NCBI RefSeq assembly: GCF_022179645.1
Contig: NZ_BPRA01000003.1
Coordinates: forward strand, 1 to 64,000
Direction: 5' to 3'
From: Methylobacterium thuringiense
GTDB lineage: Bacteria; Pseudomonadota; Alphaproteobacteria; Rhizobiales; Beijerinckiaceae
DNA length: 64,000 nucleotides
Shown here: piece after piece, positions 16,272 to 24,278 of the stretch
How the letters are laid out: each line of letters starts with the position of its first letter
Numbering within the stretch: position 1 is the first letter of the stretch
Notes under the pieces: generated by a model
Databases searched by the model: none
What the model was told of the DNA's origin: nothing
What the model saw: only the letters and a program-made list of their open reading frames with translations
Made by a program: the position numbers and the translations under genes

Positions 16272-17222
16272 CTACCCCAGCGCCTCGCGGAACGCCCGCA
16301 GGTTGGCGCGCATCATCGCGATGTAGTCCGGGGCAGGTCCGTCGGCTCCGCTCAGCGCATCCGAAAACACCTTGCCGCCGAGCTTTGCCCCGCTTTCGCG
16401 GGCGATCTGCTGCATCAGGCGCGGATCGGCGATGGATTCGAGGAAAACCGCCGGAATCTTCTGCTGGCGGATCTGCCGGATGATGCGGGCGACGTCCTTC
16501 GGGCCGGCCTCGCTCTCCGTCGAGACGCCCTGGGGCGCGATGAAGCGCAGGCCGTAGGCGTCGGTGTAGTAGCCGAAGGAATCGTGGTTGGTGATGATGC
16601 GCCGGCGTGCCTCGGGAATGCTGCGGATGGTCTCGCGGATCTCGGCATCGAGGGCGTCGAGCCTTTCGCAATAGGCCCTGGCGTTCTCCGCGTAGAGCGC
16701 GGCATGCGGCGCATCGATCCGCGAGAACCCGTCGCGGATCGCGGCGACGTAGAGCTTGACGTTGGCGACGCTCTGCCAGGCATGCGGGTCGGCGTGATCG
16801 TCCGCCGCGCCGTGGTCGTGCCCGTGGTCATGGCCTTGGTCGTGGGGGTCGCGCGAGCCGGCGATGGTCCTGGCGCCCTGCGAGGCGACGACCACCGGAG
16901 CCTTGGTGCCGGACGCCCGGATCAGCCGTTCGATCCAGCCCTCGAAGCCGAGGCCGTTGACGAACACGATGTCGGCGGCGGCGAGCCGCCGGGCATCCTC
17001 GGGGGCGGGGCTGAAGCTGTGCGCGTCCGCGTCCGGCCCGACGAGGCTCGTCACCTCCGCGCGCACGCCGCCGACCTGCCGCACGAGGTCGCCGAGGATC
17101 GAGAACGTCGCCACCGCCCTGATCCGGTCATCGGCCGAGGCGGCGGCCGGCACCAGCACGGCCAGCATCAGGAGCAGCCACGCCGCAGCCGGCCCGATCC
17201 GCGTTCGTCCGTTCGCCGTCAT
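16272..17222 (-). CDS. znuA: ZnuA-type zinc/manganese ABC transporter substrate-binding protein
   Basis: The 316-residue product has a signal peptide (LLMLAVLVPAAASADD, cleavage near residue 30) and a cluster A-I solute-binding fold. DAHSFSPAPEDAR supplies the first His ligand, DPHAWQSVANVKLY the second, and ITNHDSFGYYTDAYGL the third. A His/Asp-rich loop (HDQGHDHGHDHGAADDH) precedes the second site, as in ZnuA proteins. ATG at 17222 is chosen to begin the signal peptide. No permease or ATPase partner lies beside it. A Zur-like palindrome sits 34 bp upstream of the start. Confidence 0.85.
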   Translation of the reverse strand: MTANGRTRIGPAAAWLLLMLAVLVPAAASADDRIRAVATFSILGDLVRQVGGVRAEVTSLVGPDADAHSFSPAPEDARRLAAADIVFVNGLGFEGWIERLIRASGTKAPVVVASQGARTIAGSRDPHDQGHDHGHDHGAADDHADPHAWQSVANVKLYVAAIRDGFSRIDAPHAALYAENARAYCERLDALDAEIRETIRSIPEARRRIITNHDSFGYYTDAYGLRFIAPQGVSTESEAGPKDVARIIRQIRQQKIPAVFLESIADPRLMQQIARESGAKLGGKVFSDALSGADGPAPDYIAMMRANLRAFREALG

Positions 17223-17254
17223 CGGTCCCTCTGCTCCCGTGGCATCGTGACCCT

Positions 17255-17270
17255 GTAATGTAACATTATC
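17255..17270 (-). promoter_or_regulatory. Candidate Zur operator upstream of znuA
   Basis: TAATGT-A-ACATTA (17256-17268) is a perfect odd-centre palindrome in a GC-rich genome and resembles alphaproteobacterial Zur boxes. On the minus strand it overlaps a -10-like GATAAT (17265-17270), so bound repressor would block znuA transcription. The assignment to Zur rather than Mur/Fur is inferred from the gene it controls. Confidence 0.55.
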
Positions 17271-17407
17271 ACACTGCCAATCCCGGTGCCGCGGTATCCC
17301 GGTTTGATTGTGAACCCTCGGCAATCCGCCGGACACATGCCGGATACACGGCCCTGCGTAGGATCCGGGCCTGGGTGGGGTCCCTTCTCGTGAGACGAGG
17401 TTCGGCC

Positions 17408-17935
17408 ATGTCGAGACGTGTGATCGTTGCGGTTCTGCTGGCGGGGCTCGCCGGCGCGGGGGCGGTGGCCTCGGCGCGGGCTGGGGAGCTGCACGGCTGG
17501 GGCGGCCCGGGCCACGGGCACGGCCGCTGGAGCGCGCTCTCGCCGGAGGATCGCGAGGCCTTCGCCGACGCGCGCATCGCCGCGCTGCATGCCGGCATGA
17601 AACTCAACCCCGACCAGGACAAGCTCTGGCCGCCGGTGGAGACCGCCATCCGCGACCTCGCCCGCCAGCGCGAGACCCGGATGCAGGCCCGCCGCGCAGG
17701 CGGCCCGGCGACCGAGGACGCCCCGGCGCGCCTGCGCGGCATGGCCGACGCGGCCACCGCCCGCGGCGAGGCGCTCCGGAAGCTCGCCGACGCCACCGCG
17801 CCGCTCTACGCCACCCTCGACGACGGCCAGAAGCGCCGCGCCGCGATCCTGGCCCGCCCGATGCGCCCGCATGGCGGCGGCTGGCACCATCGCAAGGGCG
17901 AGCGCGACGGGCCGGGGGGCCGGGACGACGACTGA
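17408..17935 (+). CDS. Spy/CpxP-family periplasmic LTXXQ-motif protein
   Basis: The 175-residue product has a signal peptide (VIVAVLLAGLAGAGAVASARA), a His/Gly-rich stretch and a helical region (LSPEDREAFADARIAALHAG, then LNPDQDKLWPPVETAIRDLA) matching the Spy/CpxP LTxxQ family of periplasmic chaperone-like proteins. The C-terminus is again His/Gly/Asp-rich, which could bind metal. ATG at 17408 begins the signal peptide. It is divergent from znuA, so the Zur-like box could also influence it. Confidence 0.72.
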   Translation: MSRRVIVAVLLAGLAGAGAVASARAGELHGWGGPGHGHGRWSALSPEDREAFADARIAALHAGMKLNPDQDKLWPPVETAIRDLARQRETRMQARRAGGPATEDAPARLRGMADAATARGEALRKLADATAPLYATLDDGQKRRAAILARPMRPHGGGWHHRKGERDGPGGRDDD

Positions 17936-18031
17936 TCTCTTCGGGTTTCGCTTGATCCTGCGGGACGGCGGCTGCACACACCGCTGGCCCTTCTCCCGTT
18001 GGGGCGGATCGACGGAAGATTTTGGACCGGC

Positions 18032-19807
18032 ATGGCGCGGCGCCCGCTCCTGAGGGGCGACACCCTCCCTCTCCTGCGACGGCTCTGGCGCGAGTGGCTC
18101 TCGCCGCACCGGGCGACGCTCGCCGTCGTGCTGGTGCTGATCGCTATCGTCGGCGCGGCGACGGGCCTCTACCCGGCGCTGATCAAGGCCGCCTTCGACG
18201 CCTTCGACGCCAAGGACCAGCGGGCGCTGGCCTACGGGCCGCTCGTCGTCATCGTGGTCACCTCCGTGCGCGGTTTCGCCCTGTTCGGCCAGACCATCCT
18301 GACGAACCGCGTGGTGACGCGGGTCGAGGCGGATATGCAGGGGGCGCTCTACGCCCACCTGATCGAGGCCGACATGGCCCAGCTCGGGCGCGAGAGCGCC
18401 GCCTCGTTCACGCAGCGCTTCACTACGGATTTCGCCTTCATCAAGGAGGCGCTGACCCGCATCTCCACCGTGCTCCTGCGCGACATCGCCATGCTGATCG
18501 CGCTGGTGATCGCCCTGGTCTGGATGGACCCGGTCCTGACGCTGGTGGCCGGCATCACCGTGCCGTTCGTCGCCGGGCCGATCGGCCGCGTCGGCAAGAA
18601 GCTGCGCCACGTCTCTACCAACACGCAGGAGCAGATGGGGCTGATGGCGAGCCTCATCAGCGAGAGCCTGCAGGGCGCGCGCATCGCCAAGACCTATTCG
18701 CTGGAGGGCTACCTCAAGGGCCGCGCCTCGGACGCCCTCGACGAGGTCCGCCGGCTCAAGATGAAGGCGGCCAACGCCCGCGGCCGGCTCGACCCGCTGC
18801 TCGAGATCGGCGGCGGCTTCGCCGTCGCGGCCGTGCTGGTGATCGTCGGCCAGCGGGTCATGTCGGGCGAGAAGACCGTCGGCGATTTCACCGGCTACGT
18901 CGCCGCGCTACTGCTTGCCGCGCAGCCCGCCCGCGCGCTGGGCACCCTCAACGCCATCCTGCAGGAGGCCGCCGCCGCGCTCACCCGCTACTTCGCCCTG
19001 CTCGACGAACACCCGACCATCCGGGAGGCGCCGGACGCCGTGCCGCTGCGGGTGACGCAGGGCGAGATCACATTCGAAAACCTGCGCTTCCGCTACCGCG
19101 AGGACGCGCCGGCCCTGGAAGGCATTGACCTCACGGTGCGGGCCGGATCCACGACAGCGCTCGTCGGCCGCTCGGGCTCGGGAAAATCCTCGCTGCTCAA
19201 CCTGGTGCCGCGTCTCTACGACGTCACCGACGGCCGCGTGCTCATCGACGGCCAGGACATCCGCGGCGTGACGATCGGTTCGCTGCGTGCCGCCGTCTCG
19301 GTGGTCTCGCAGGAGGTCGTGCTGTTCGACGACACCATCGCCGCCAATATCGGCTTCGGCCGGCCGGGGGCGAGCCGGACCGAGATCGAGGCCGCCGCCG
19401 AGGCCGCCGCCGCCCACGGCTTCGTCTCGCGCCTAAGCGAGGGCTACGACTTTCGCGTCGGCCCGGCGGGCGGGCGGCTCTCGGGGGGCGAGCGCCAGCG
19501 CATCTCCCTCGCCCGCGCCTTCCTCAAGGACGCGCCGATCCTGCTGCTCGACGAGGCGACCAGCGCCCTCGATTCCGAATCCGAGCAGCTCGTGCAGGAG
19601 GCCCTCGTCCGGCTGATGCGCGGCCGCACCACGCTGGTCATCGCCCACCGCCTCTCCACCGTGCGCGATGCCGGGCAGATCGCGGTGATGGAGGCCGGCC
19701 GGGTGATCGAGACGGGCACGCACGAGGCGCTGGTCGCAGCTGGCGGGACCTATGCCCGGCTGCACCGGCTGCAATTGTCGGATGAGCCGGTTCCGGCTGC
19801 GGTCTGA
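18032..19807 (+). CDS. MsbA-like ABC exporter (fused permease-ATPase)
   Basis: The 591-residue half-transporter has six predicted membrane helices in the first 300 residues, then an ATPase domain with Walker A GRSGSGKSS, signature LSGGERQRISLARAFL, Walker B ILLLDEATSALD and H-loop VIAHRLSTV. The arrangement is that of ABCB/MsbA lipid and multidrug flippases, which act as homodimers in the inner membrane. The substrate cannot be read from the sequence. ATG at 18032 is preferred; a TTG 33 bases upstream is in frame. Confidence 0.85.
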   Translation: MARRPLLRGDTLPLLRRLWREWLSPHRATLAVVLVLIAIVGAATGLYPALIKAAFDAFDAKDQRALAYGPLVVIVVTSVRGFALFGQTILTNRVVTRVEADMQGALYAHLIEADMAQLGRESAASFTQRFTTDFAFIKEALTRISTVLLRDIAMLIALVIALVWMDPVLTLVAGITVPFVAGPIGRVGKKLRHVSTNTQEQMGLMASLISESLQGARIAKTYSLEGYLKGRASDALDEVRRLKMKAANARGRLDPLLEIGGGFAVAAVLVIVGQRVMSGEKTVGDFTGYVAALLLAAQPARALGTLNAILQEAAAALTRYFALLDEHPTIREAPDAVPLRVTQGEITFENLRFRYREDAPALEGIDLTVRAGSTTALVGRSGSGKSSLLNLVPRLYDVTDGRVLIDGQDIRGVTIGSLRAAVSVVSQEVVLFDDTIAANIGFGRPGASRTEIEAAAEAAAAHGFVSRLSEGYDFRVGPAGGRLSGGERQRISLARAFLKDAPILLLDEATSALDSESEQLVQEALVRLMRGRTTLVIAHRLSTVRDAGQIAVMEAGRVIETGTHEALVAAGGTYARLHRLQLSDEPVPAAV

Positions 19808-19844
19808 GCTTCGGGGACCGTCCACTCAGCGCCAGGAGAGACCG

Positions 19845-20885
19845 ATGGCAGGCGAGATCTTCGGCAAGACCAAGGGCGGCGAGATCGTCACCCGCCTGAC
19901 GCTGGAGCGCGGAAACTTTCGCGTCCAGATCCTCGATCTCGGCGGCATCGTCACCACGATCGAGACGCCGGACCGCGCGGGCCGGCTCGCCAACGTCGTG
20001 CTCGGGCTTGAGACGGTCGAGGGCTACGAAACGCTCAGCCCGCATTTCGGCGCGCTCGCCGGCCGCTACGCCAACCGCATCGCCAAGGGGCGCTTCAGCC
20101 TCGACGGGCAGGCCTACGAACTGCCGATCAACGACCCGCCGAACACCCTGCACGGCGGCGTGACCGGCTTCGCCAAGCGCCTGTTCCGGGTCCTGTCGGC
20201 GGATGCGGGGCGCGTCGTGCTGATGCGGCGCAGCCCCGACGGGGAGGAGGGCTTTCCCGGCAACCTCGACCTCGAAGTCGTCTACAGCCTGCCCGAGGAC
20301 GGGGTGCTGCGCATCGACTATCGGGCCTGGACCGACAAGCCGACGCCGCTCAACCTGACCAACCACAGCTACTTCAACCTTGCCGGCGAAGGCTCCGGCG
20401 ACGTGTTGGGCCACGTGGTCGAACTCGCCTCCGACGCCTACACGCCGACCGACGCGCACCAGATCCCCACCGGCGAGATCCGCTCCGTGCAGGGCACGCC
20501 CTTCGATTTTCGCACGGCCACGGCGCTCGGCGCGCGCATCCGCGACGATGACCCGCAGATCGTCTGGGCCAAGGGCTACGACCACAATTTCGTCGTCCGG
20601 GGACAGGCGGGCGTCCTGCGCCCCGCCGCCTCCTGCCTCGACCCGGTGAGCGGCCGCCGCCTCGACGTCGCCACCACGCAGCCGGCGCTGCAACTCTACA
20701 CCGGCAACACCCTCGACGGCACACTCGCCGGCCCTTCGCGCCGCATCTACCGCTCCGGCGATGGCGTCTGCTTCGAGACCCAAGGTTTCCCCGACGCCCC
20801 GAACCACCCGGAATTTCCTTCCGCCGTACTGAGGCCGGGCGCCCCCTTTATGTCGACCTCGACCTATCGGTTCTCGGTGGCGTAG
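19845..20885 (+). CDS. galM: Aldose 1-epimerase
   Basis: The 346-residue enzyme of the galactose mutarotase family has the catalytic His in LTNHSYFNLAGEG, the catalytic Glu region near LYTGNTLDG and DAPNHPEFPS, and substrate contacts GRYANRIAKGRF. It interconverts alpha and beta anomers of aldoses. The start is ATG with a good ribosome-binding site, AGGAGAG. The next gene begins 2 bp past its stop. Confidence 0.9.
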   Translation: MAGEIFGKTKGGEIVTRLTLERGNFRVQILDLGGIVTTIETPDRAGRLANVVLGLETVEGYETLSPHFGALAGRYANRIAKGRFSLDGQAYELPINDPPNTLHGGVTGFAKRLFRVLSADAGRVVLMRRSPDGEEGFPGNLDLEVVYSLPEDGVLRIDYRAWTDKPTPLNLTNHSYFNLAGEGSGDVLGHVVELASDAYTPTDAHQIPTGEIRSVQGTPFDFRTATALGARIRDDDPQIVWAKGYDHNFVVRGQAGVLRPAASCLDPVSGRRLDVATTQPALQLYTGNTLDGTLAGPSRRIYRSGDGVCFETQGFPDAPNHPEFPSAVLRPGAPFMSTSTYRFSVA

Positions 20886-20887
20886 GC

Positions 20888-21685
20888 GTGGATGGGCTGC
20901 CGAGCTCCGTCACCGACACGGTCCGCGCCTATCTCGCGCGGGTCGACGGGGTGGCGCCCGGATTCGTCACGGGGCTGTACCTCGTCGGCTCCGTAGCCCT
21001 CGGCGATTATCGCGAGGGCATCAGCGACATCGATGTTGTCGCGCTGGTCCCGGCGGGGCCGAGCCTGGAGCAGCTGGATGGCCTCGCGCGCGTCCATGCC
21101 GAGATGGCGGCGCTGGCGCCGCCGTTCTTCGACGGGATCTATCTGACGCCGGACCGGCTCACCCGGATCCCGGGCGACATCGAATATGCGACCTTCGTCG
21201 TCGAGGGAGATCTTCAGGCGCAGGCGCGCTGCTTCGAGATCAATCCGTTGCTCTGGACGTGTCTCGCCCGGCACGGGATCACCGTCCGGGGACCCGAGCC
21301 GATACAGCTCGGCATCGCCAGCGATGCCGAGTCGACGCGGCGCTTCCAGATCGCCAACCTCAACAGCTACTGGATGGGCTGGATCGCGCAGGCCGAAGCA
21401 GCCCTGGCGCGCAAGCGCCCGGACGAGGACATGGCCGCATCCTCGTTCGGCTGGGGCGTGCTCGGCGTCACCCGGATCGCGCGCACCGTCGCCACCGGCG
21501 ACATCGTCTCGAAGACCGAGGCCGGCCGCTGGGCCCTGCGGACCTATCCGCCGGACTGGCGGCCCGTGATCGAGGACGCCCTGCTGGCACGTGAGGGACG
21601 TCTCGACCGCATGGCGCCCGACCGGTTCGCGCGATCCGTCGATTACATCCGCTTCGTAATCGCGGGCGTCGGCGAGACGCGCTGA
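20888..21685 (+). CDS. Nucleotidyltransferase with DUF4111-like C-terminal domain
   Basis: The 265-residue product resembles AadA-type aminoglycoside adenylyltransferases. The polymerase-beta-like motif is LVGSVALGDYREGISDIDVV (GS...DxD metal-binding aspartates), followed by a helical C-terminal half corresponding to DUF4111. The start is GTG, 2 bp after galM, suggesting co-transcription. Real substrates of such chromosomal homologues are mostly unknown, so resistance should not be assumed. Confidence 0.75.
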   Translation: MDGLPSSVTDTVRAYLARVDGVAPGFVTGLYLVGSVALGDYREGISDIDVVALVPAGPSLEQLDGLARVHAEMAALAPPFFDGIYLTPDRLTRIPGDIEYATFVVEGDLQAQARCFEINPLLWTCLARHGITVRGPEPIQLGIASDAESTRRFQIANLNSYWMGWIAQAEAALARKRPDEDMAASSFGWGVLGVTRIARTVATGDIVSKTEAGRWALRTYPPDWRPVIEDALLAREGRLDRMAPDRFARSVDYIRFVIAGVGETR

Positions 21686-21724
21686 CGGCCGGATCTACCG
21701 GTAGGGTGGTCGGCGCACGACCGC

Positions 21725-21753
21725 TTGACATGGCACTCGATCCGGTCTGTTAT
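21725..21753 (+). promoter_or_regulatory. Sigma-70-type promoter of the GbsR-like gene
   Basis: TTGACA (21725-21730) is a perfect -35, followed by a 17-bp spacer and TGTTAT (21748-21753) as -10. Transcription would start at about 21760, on or beside the ATG at 21761. The mRNA is therefore probably leaderless. Confidence 0.6.
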
Positions 21754-21778
21754 TTCTGTCATGACAGAAATAACAGAC
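21745..21778. promoter_or_regulatory. Perfect 34-bp palindrome over the -10 and start codon
   Basis: Each 17-base half (GTCTGTTATTTCTGTCA and its exact reverse complement) meets at the start codon of the GbsR/MarR-like gene. The palindrome overlaps the -10 hexamer and the expected transcription start. This is the expected form of an autoregulatory operator for a dimeric winged-helix regulator. Confidence 0.75.
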
Positions 21779-22321
21779 GTCCCATCCAAGCTGCCGGCCG
21801 CGATCGAAGGCTTCGTGATGCACTGGGGCAATCTCGGTGGGCAATGGGGCGTGAACCGCTCCGTCGCGCAGATCCATGCGCTGCTCTACCTCTCCGAGAA
21901 GCCGCTGACGGCCGAGGAGATCGCCGACGCGCTCGGCATCGCGCGCTCCAACGTCTCGAACTCGCTGAAGGAACTCACCGGCTGGAACCTGATCCGGCGG
22001 GTCCCGGTGGCCGGCGACCGGCGCGATCATTTCGTCGCCGAGACCGACCTGTGGGAGATGGCGACGCGCATCGCCGCCGGCCGCAAGGAGCGCGAGATCG
22101 ATCCGGCCATCGCGGCGCTCCGCGTCTGCGCGGTCCAGGCCGAGGACGATCCCGCTGTCGGCGCCGTGGCGCGGCGGCGGCTGAATGCGATGCTCGATTT
22201 CACGCAGACCATGGAGGGCTGGTACGCGCAGATGCTGCATGTGCCGCACGGGACGCTGGCCAAGCTGATCCGGCTCGGCAGCCGCATCGTGAAGTTCCTG
22301 CCCTCTAAGCCGGAGGGCTGA
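21761..22321 (+). CDS. GbsR/MarR-family transcriptional regulator
   Basis: The 186-residue product has a winged-helix DNA-binding domain (NRSVAQIHALLYLSEKPLTA, then ADALGIARSNVSNSLKELTG as the recognition helix, and a wing with DRRDHFV) followed by a helical dimerisation region. This matches the GbsR family of MarR-like regulators. ATG at 21761 is chosen because upstream sequence holds the promoter. A DUF4166 gene starts 4 bp after its stop, so that gene is the probable target together with autoregulation. Confidence 0.82.
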   Translation: MTEITDVPSKLPAAIEGFVMHWGNLGGQWGVNRSVAQIHALLYLSEKPLTAEEIADALGIARSNVSNSLKELTGWNLIRRVPVAGDRRDHFVAETDLWEMATRIAAGRKEREIDPAIAALRVCAVQAEDDPAVGAVARRRLNAMLDFTQTMEGWYAQMLHVPHGTLAKLIRLGSRIVKFLPSKPEG

Positions 22322-22325
22322 CCCG

Positions 22326-23012
22326 ATGACAGCCCTCGCAAGATCCCGGCCGCTCCCGTCCGCCGCCGCGCCCGCGCCGACCGACCTCCTCGACCTGCGC
22401 TTCCGGGCCCTGATCTCCGACGCGCAGTGGAACACGCTGCCGCCGGCCGTGCGCCGCCGCTTCTCGAAGCGCCTGCCGCAGAGCGCCAGCGCCGTTTATG
22501 CCGGGCATGTCGTCGCCACGCGGATGAGCGTCGCCGGATGGCTGCTGGCGCAGGCGGCGCGCGGCGTCGGCGCGCCGCTGCCAGTCTCGCGCGCGGCCGG
22601 CATGGCGAGCGTCGTCTCGGTCACCGAAGACCCGCGCCGCGGCGGGTAGATCTGGACGCGGCTCTACGCCCGGCCCCGCGGCTTTCCGCAGATGATCCAC
22701 TCGGCCAAGCGCTTCGCCGGTCCGACTGGCCTCGAAGAGCATGTCGGCGCGGGGCTCGGCATGTCGCTGACGGTCGCGGTAGAAGACGGCGCCCTGGTGT
22801 TTCGCAGCCGCCGCTATTTCTGGGATGGTCTGGGTGTGCGGCTCCACCTGCCGCGCTGGCTGTCGCCGGGCGCGTTGTGCGTCAGCCATGCCGAGACGGA
22901 GGGGGGCACGTTCCGCTTCGTCCTCGACCTGCGCCACCCGCTGCTCGGCCTGCTGATCCGTCAGGAGGCGGAGTTCCGGGACAGCGTGGCTTCGGGTGGA
23001 GCCGGATGCTGA
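22326..23012 (+). pseudogene. DUF4166-family gene interrupted by an in-frame amber codon
   Basis: One reading frame of 229 codons encodes an N-terminal part (DLLDLRFRALISDAQWNTLP to SVVSVTEDPRRGG), a TAG at 22647-22649, then IWTRLYARPRGFPQM and IHSAKRFAGPTGLEEHVGAG to the end. Both halves read as one DUF4166 domain with no frame change. The TAG stands where a Gln (CAG) would fit, so a single C-to-T change explains it. This means a recent nonsense mutation, a sequencing error or readthrough. The function of DUF4166 is unknown. It is in one unit with the GbsR-like gene. Confidence 0.8.
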
Positions 23013-23030
23013 ACGACCTTCGTCGTACTT

Positions 23031-23055
23031 CCGGGGCCGCGAAGCGGAACCCCGG
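23031..23055 (+). terminator. Hairpin after the DUF4166 gene
   Basis: Nested inverted repeats CCGGGG...CCCCGG enclosing CCGC-GAA-GCGG begin 19 bases past the stop codon. No T-run follows. It is a candidate terminator for the GbsR-DUF4166 unit. The rest of 23013-23176 shows no gene. Confidence 0.4.
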
Positions 23056-23176
23056 CGCGATGGCCGGCGGTCGCATCGCGCATGGATTCCGGGTTCTCGC
23101 CTCTGGCGACCCCGGACTGACGGTGAGGTGAACGTATGCAGCCGCCGATCCCTGCGCCGCGCGAACCTGCGAAAAA

Positions 23177-23668
23177 TCAGCCGCCGAGATGCGCCGAGGG
23201 ACGGTCCTCGCCCCAGATCTTCTCGAGGTTGTAGAAGCCGCGCACTTCCGGCCGGAAGATGTGGACCAGGAGGTCGCCGGCATCGATCAGCACCCAGTCG
23301 CAGGCGGGCATGCCCTCGACGCGGGCGGTGCCGTAGCCCTTGGCCTTGAGATCCTGGAGGATCTTGTCGGCGATGGCGCCGACATGGCGCTGGGAGCGGC
23401 CCGAGGCGATGATCATCGTGTCGGCGAGCGAGGTCTTGCCCGCGAGATCGATGGCGATGGTCTCTTCGGCCTGCATGTCGTCGAGGCACCCGAGCGCGAG
23501 GGCCTTCAGAGCGTCGGAGCCGTCGGCTCCCTGGGTGTCGTGATCGCTCAGCGGATCGGTTCCTGATTCTGGCGCGGCCTCGTCCGAGGCGGCTCTCGTC
23601 TTACACGAAAACGTGAGGGTTCGTCCGCCGATGTCAATGGTGCGGACTGATGGACCCCTCTCATACAC
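23177..23668 (-). CDS. rsfS: Ribosomal silencing factor RsfS
   Basis: The C-terminal 110 residues are a complete RsfS/YbeB domain: LKALALGCLDDMQAEETIAI, TMIIASGRSQRHVGAIADKI, GMPACDWVLIDAGDLLVHIF and GFYNLEKIWGE. RsfS binds ribosomal protein L14 and blocks subunit joining in starvation. The start is uncertain: GTG at 23668, overlapping the nadD stop by 8 bp, gives 163 residues with about 50 unconserved N-terminal residues; ATG at 23710 is another option. The nadD-rsfS order is the usual one. Confidence 0.85.
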   Translation of the reverse strand: MYERGPSVRTIDIGGRTLTFSCKTRAASDEAAPESGTDPLSDHDTQGADGSDALKALALGCLDDMQAEETIAIDLAGKTSLADTMIIASGRSQRHVGAIADKILQDLKAKGYGTARVEGMPACDWVLIDAGDLLVHIFRPEVRGFYNLEKIWGEDRPSAHLGG

Positions 23669-24257
23669 GCTTCCGCAGCGCCGTCGATGACAGGGACGAG
23701 CGTGGGCCATGCAGGAAGACCCAGGCCGGCGGCGCATGCTCCGCCAGCAGCGGCGCATCGGTCTCGTCGATGCGCCAGCGCGCCAGCGCCCGCGCGCCCG
23801 GGGCGTTGGGTGCCGCGAGGGTGTGGCCGGGGCGGTCGATCACCGCGATCGGCATCAGCGACGCGATCTCGCGGAACCGCTCCCAGCGATGGAAGCTCGT
23901 CAGCGAGTCGGCGCCCATGATCCAGACGAAGCGCAGGGCCGGACGGCGCAGGCGCAGCCAGCGCAGGGTCTCGACGGTGTAGCGCGCGCCGATCGCCGCC
24001 TCGAAGCCCGTCACCGCGATGCGCGGATTATCGGCCACGGTTCCGGCGATTGCGAGCCGCTCAGACAACGGCGCGAGTTCACGACGATCCTTCAGCGGAT
24101 TGCCGGGCGTCGCCAGCCACCAGACCCGGTCGAGCCGCAGCCGTTTCAGGGCCATGCGGCTGACATGCAGGTGGCCGGCATGGGCCGGGTTGAACGAGCC
24201 TCCGTACAGGCCGATCCGCATGCCGGGGGCGGCCGGCGGCAGCTTTGGCGGGTCCAT
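23661..24257 (-). CDS. nadD: Nicotinate-nucleotide adenylyltransferase
   Basis: The 198-residue enzyme converts nicotinate mononucleotide + ATP to deamido-NAD in NAD synthesis. The nucleotidyltransferase signature is GLYGGSFNPAHAGHLHVS (HxGH), followed by WWLATPGNPLKD and WIMGADSLTSFHRWERF, all typical of NadD. The C-terminus has SSTALRKRV instead of the common ISSTxIR. ATG at 24257 begins 21 bp after the proA stop, in the classic proB-proA-nadD-rsfS cluster. Confidence 0.92.
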   Translation of the reverse strand: MDPPKLPPAAPGMRIGLYGGSFNPAHAGHLHVSRMALKRLRLDRVWWLATPGNPLKDRRELAPLSERLAIAGTVADNPRIAVTGFEAAIGARYTVETLRWLRLRRPALRFVWIMGADSLTSFHRWERFREIASLMPIAVIDRPGHTLAAPNAPGARALARWRIDETDAPLLAEHAPPAWVFLHGPRSSLSSTALRKRV

Positions 24258-24278
24258 CCTCGGCCGGTCCGGCGCGGC

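Noticed and set aside
20888-21685. Aminoglycoside resistance gene
   Set aside because: The nucleotidyltransferase motif is present, but chromosomal homologues with DUF4111 usually have no demonstrated drug substrate and the context is not resistance-related.
21725-21760. Upstream TTG start for the GbsR-like gene
   Set aside because: The TTG is part of the -35 hexamer and lies upstream of the predicted transcription start.
22650-22691. Frameshift in the DUF4166 gene
   Set aside because: Both halves are in the same frame; only an in-frame TAG interrupts them.
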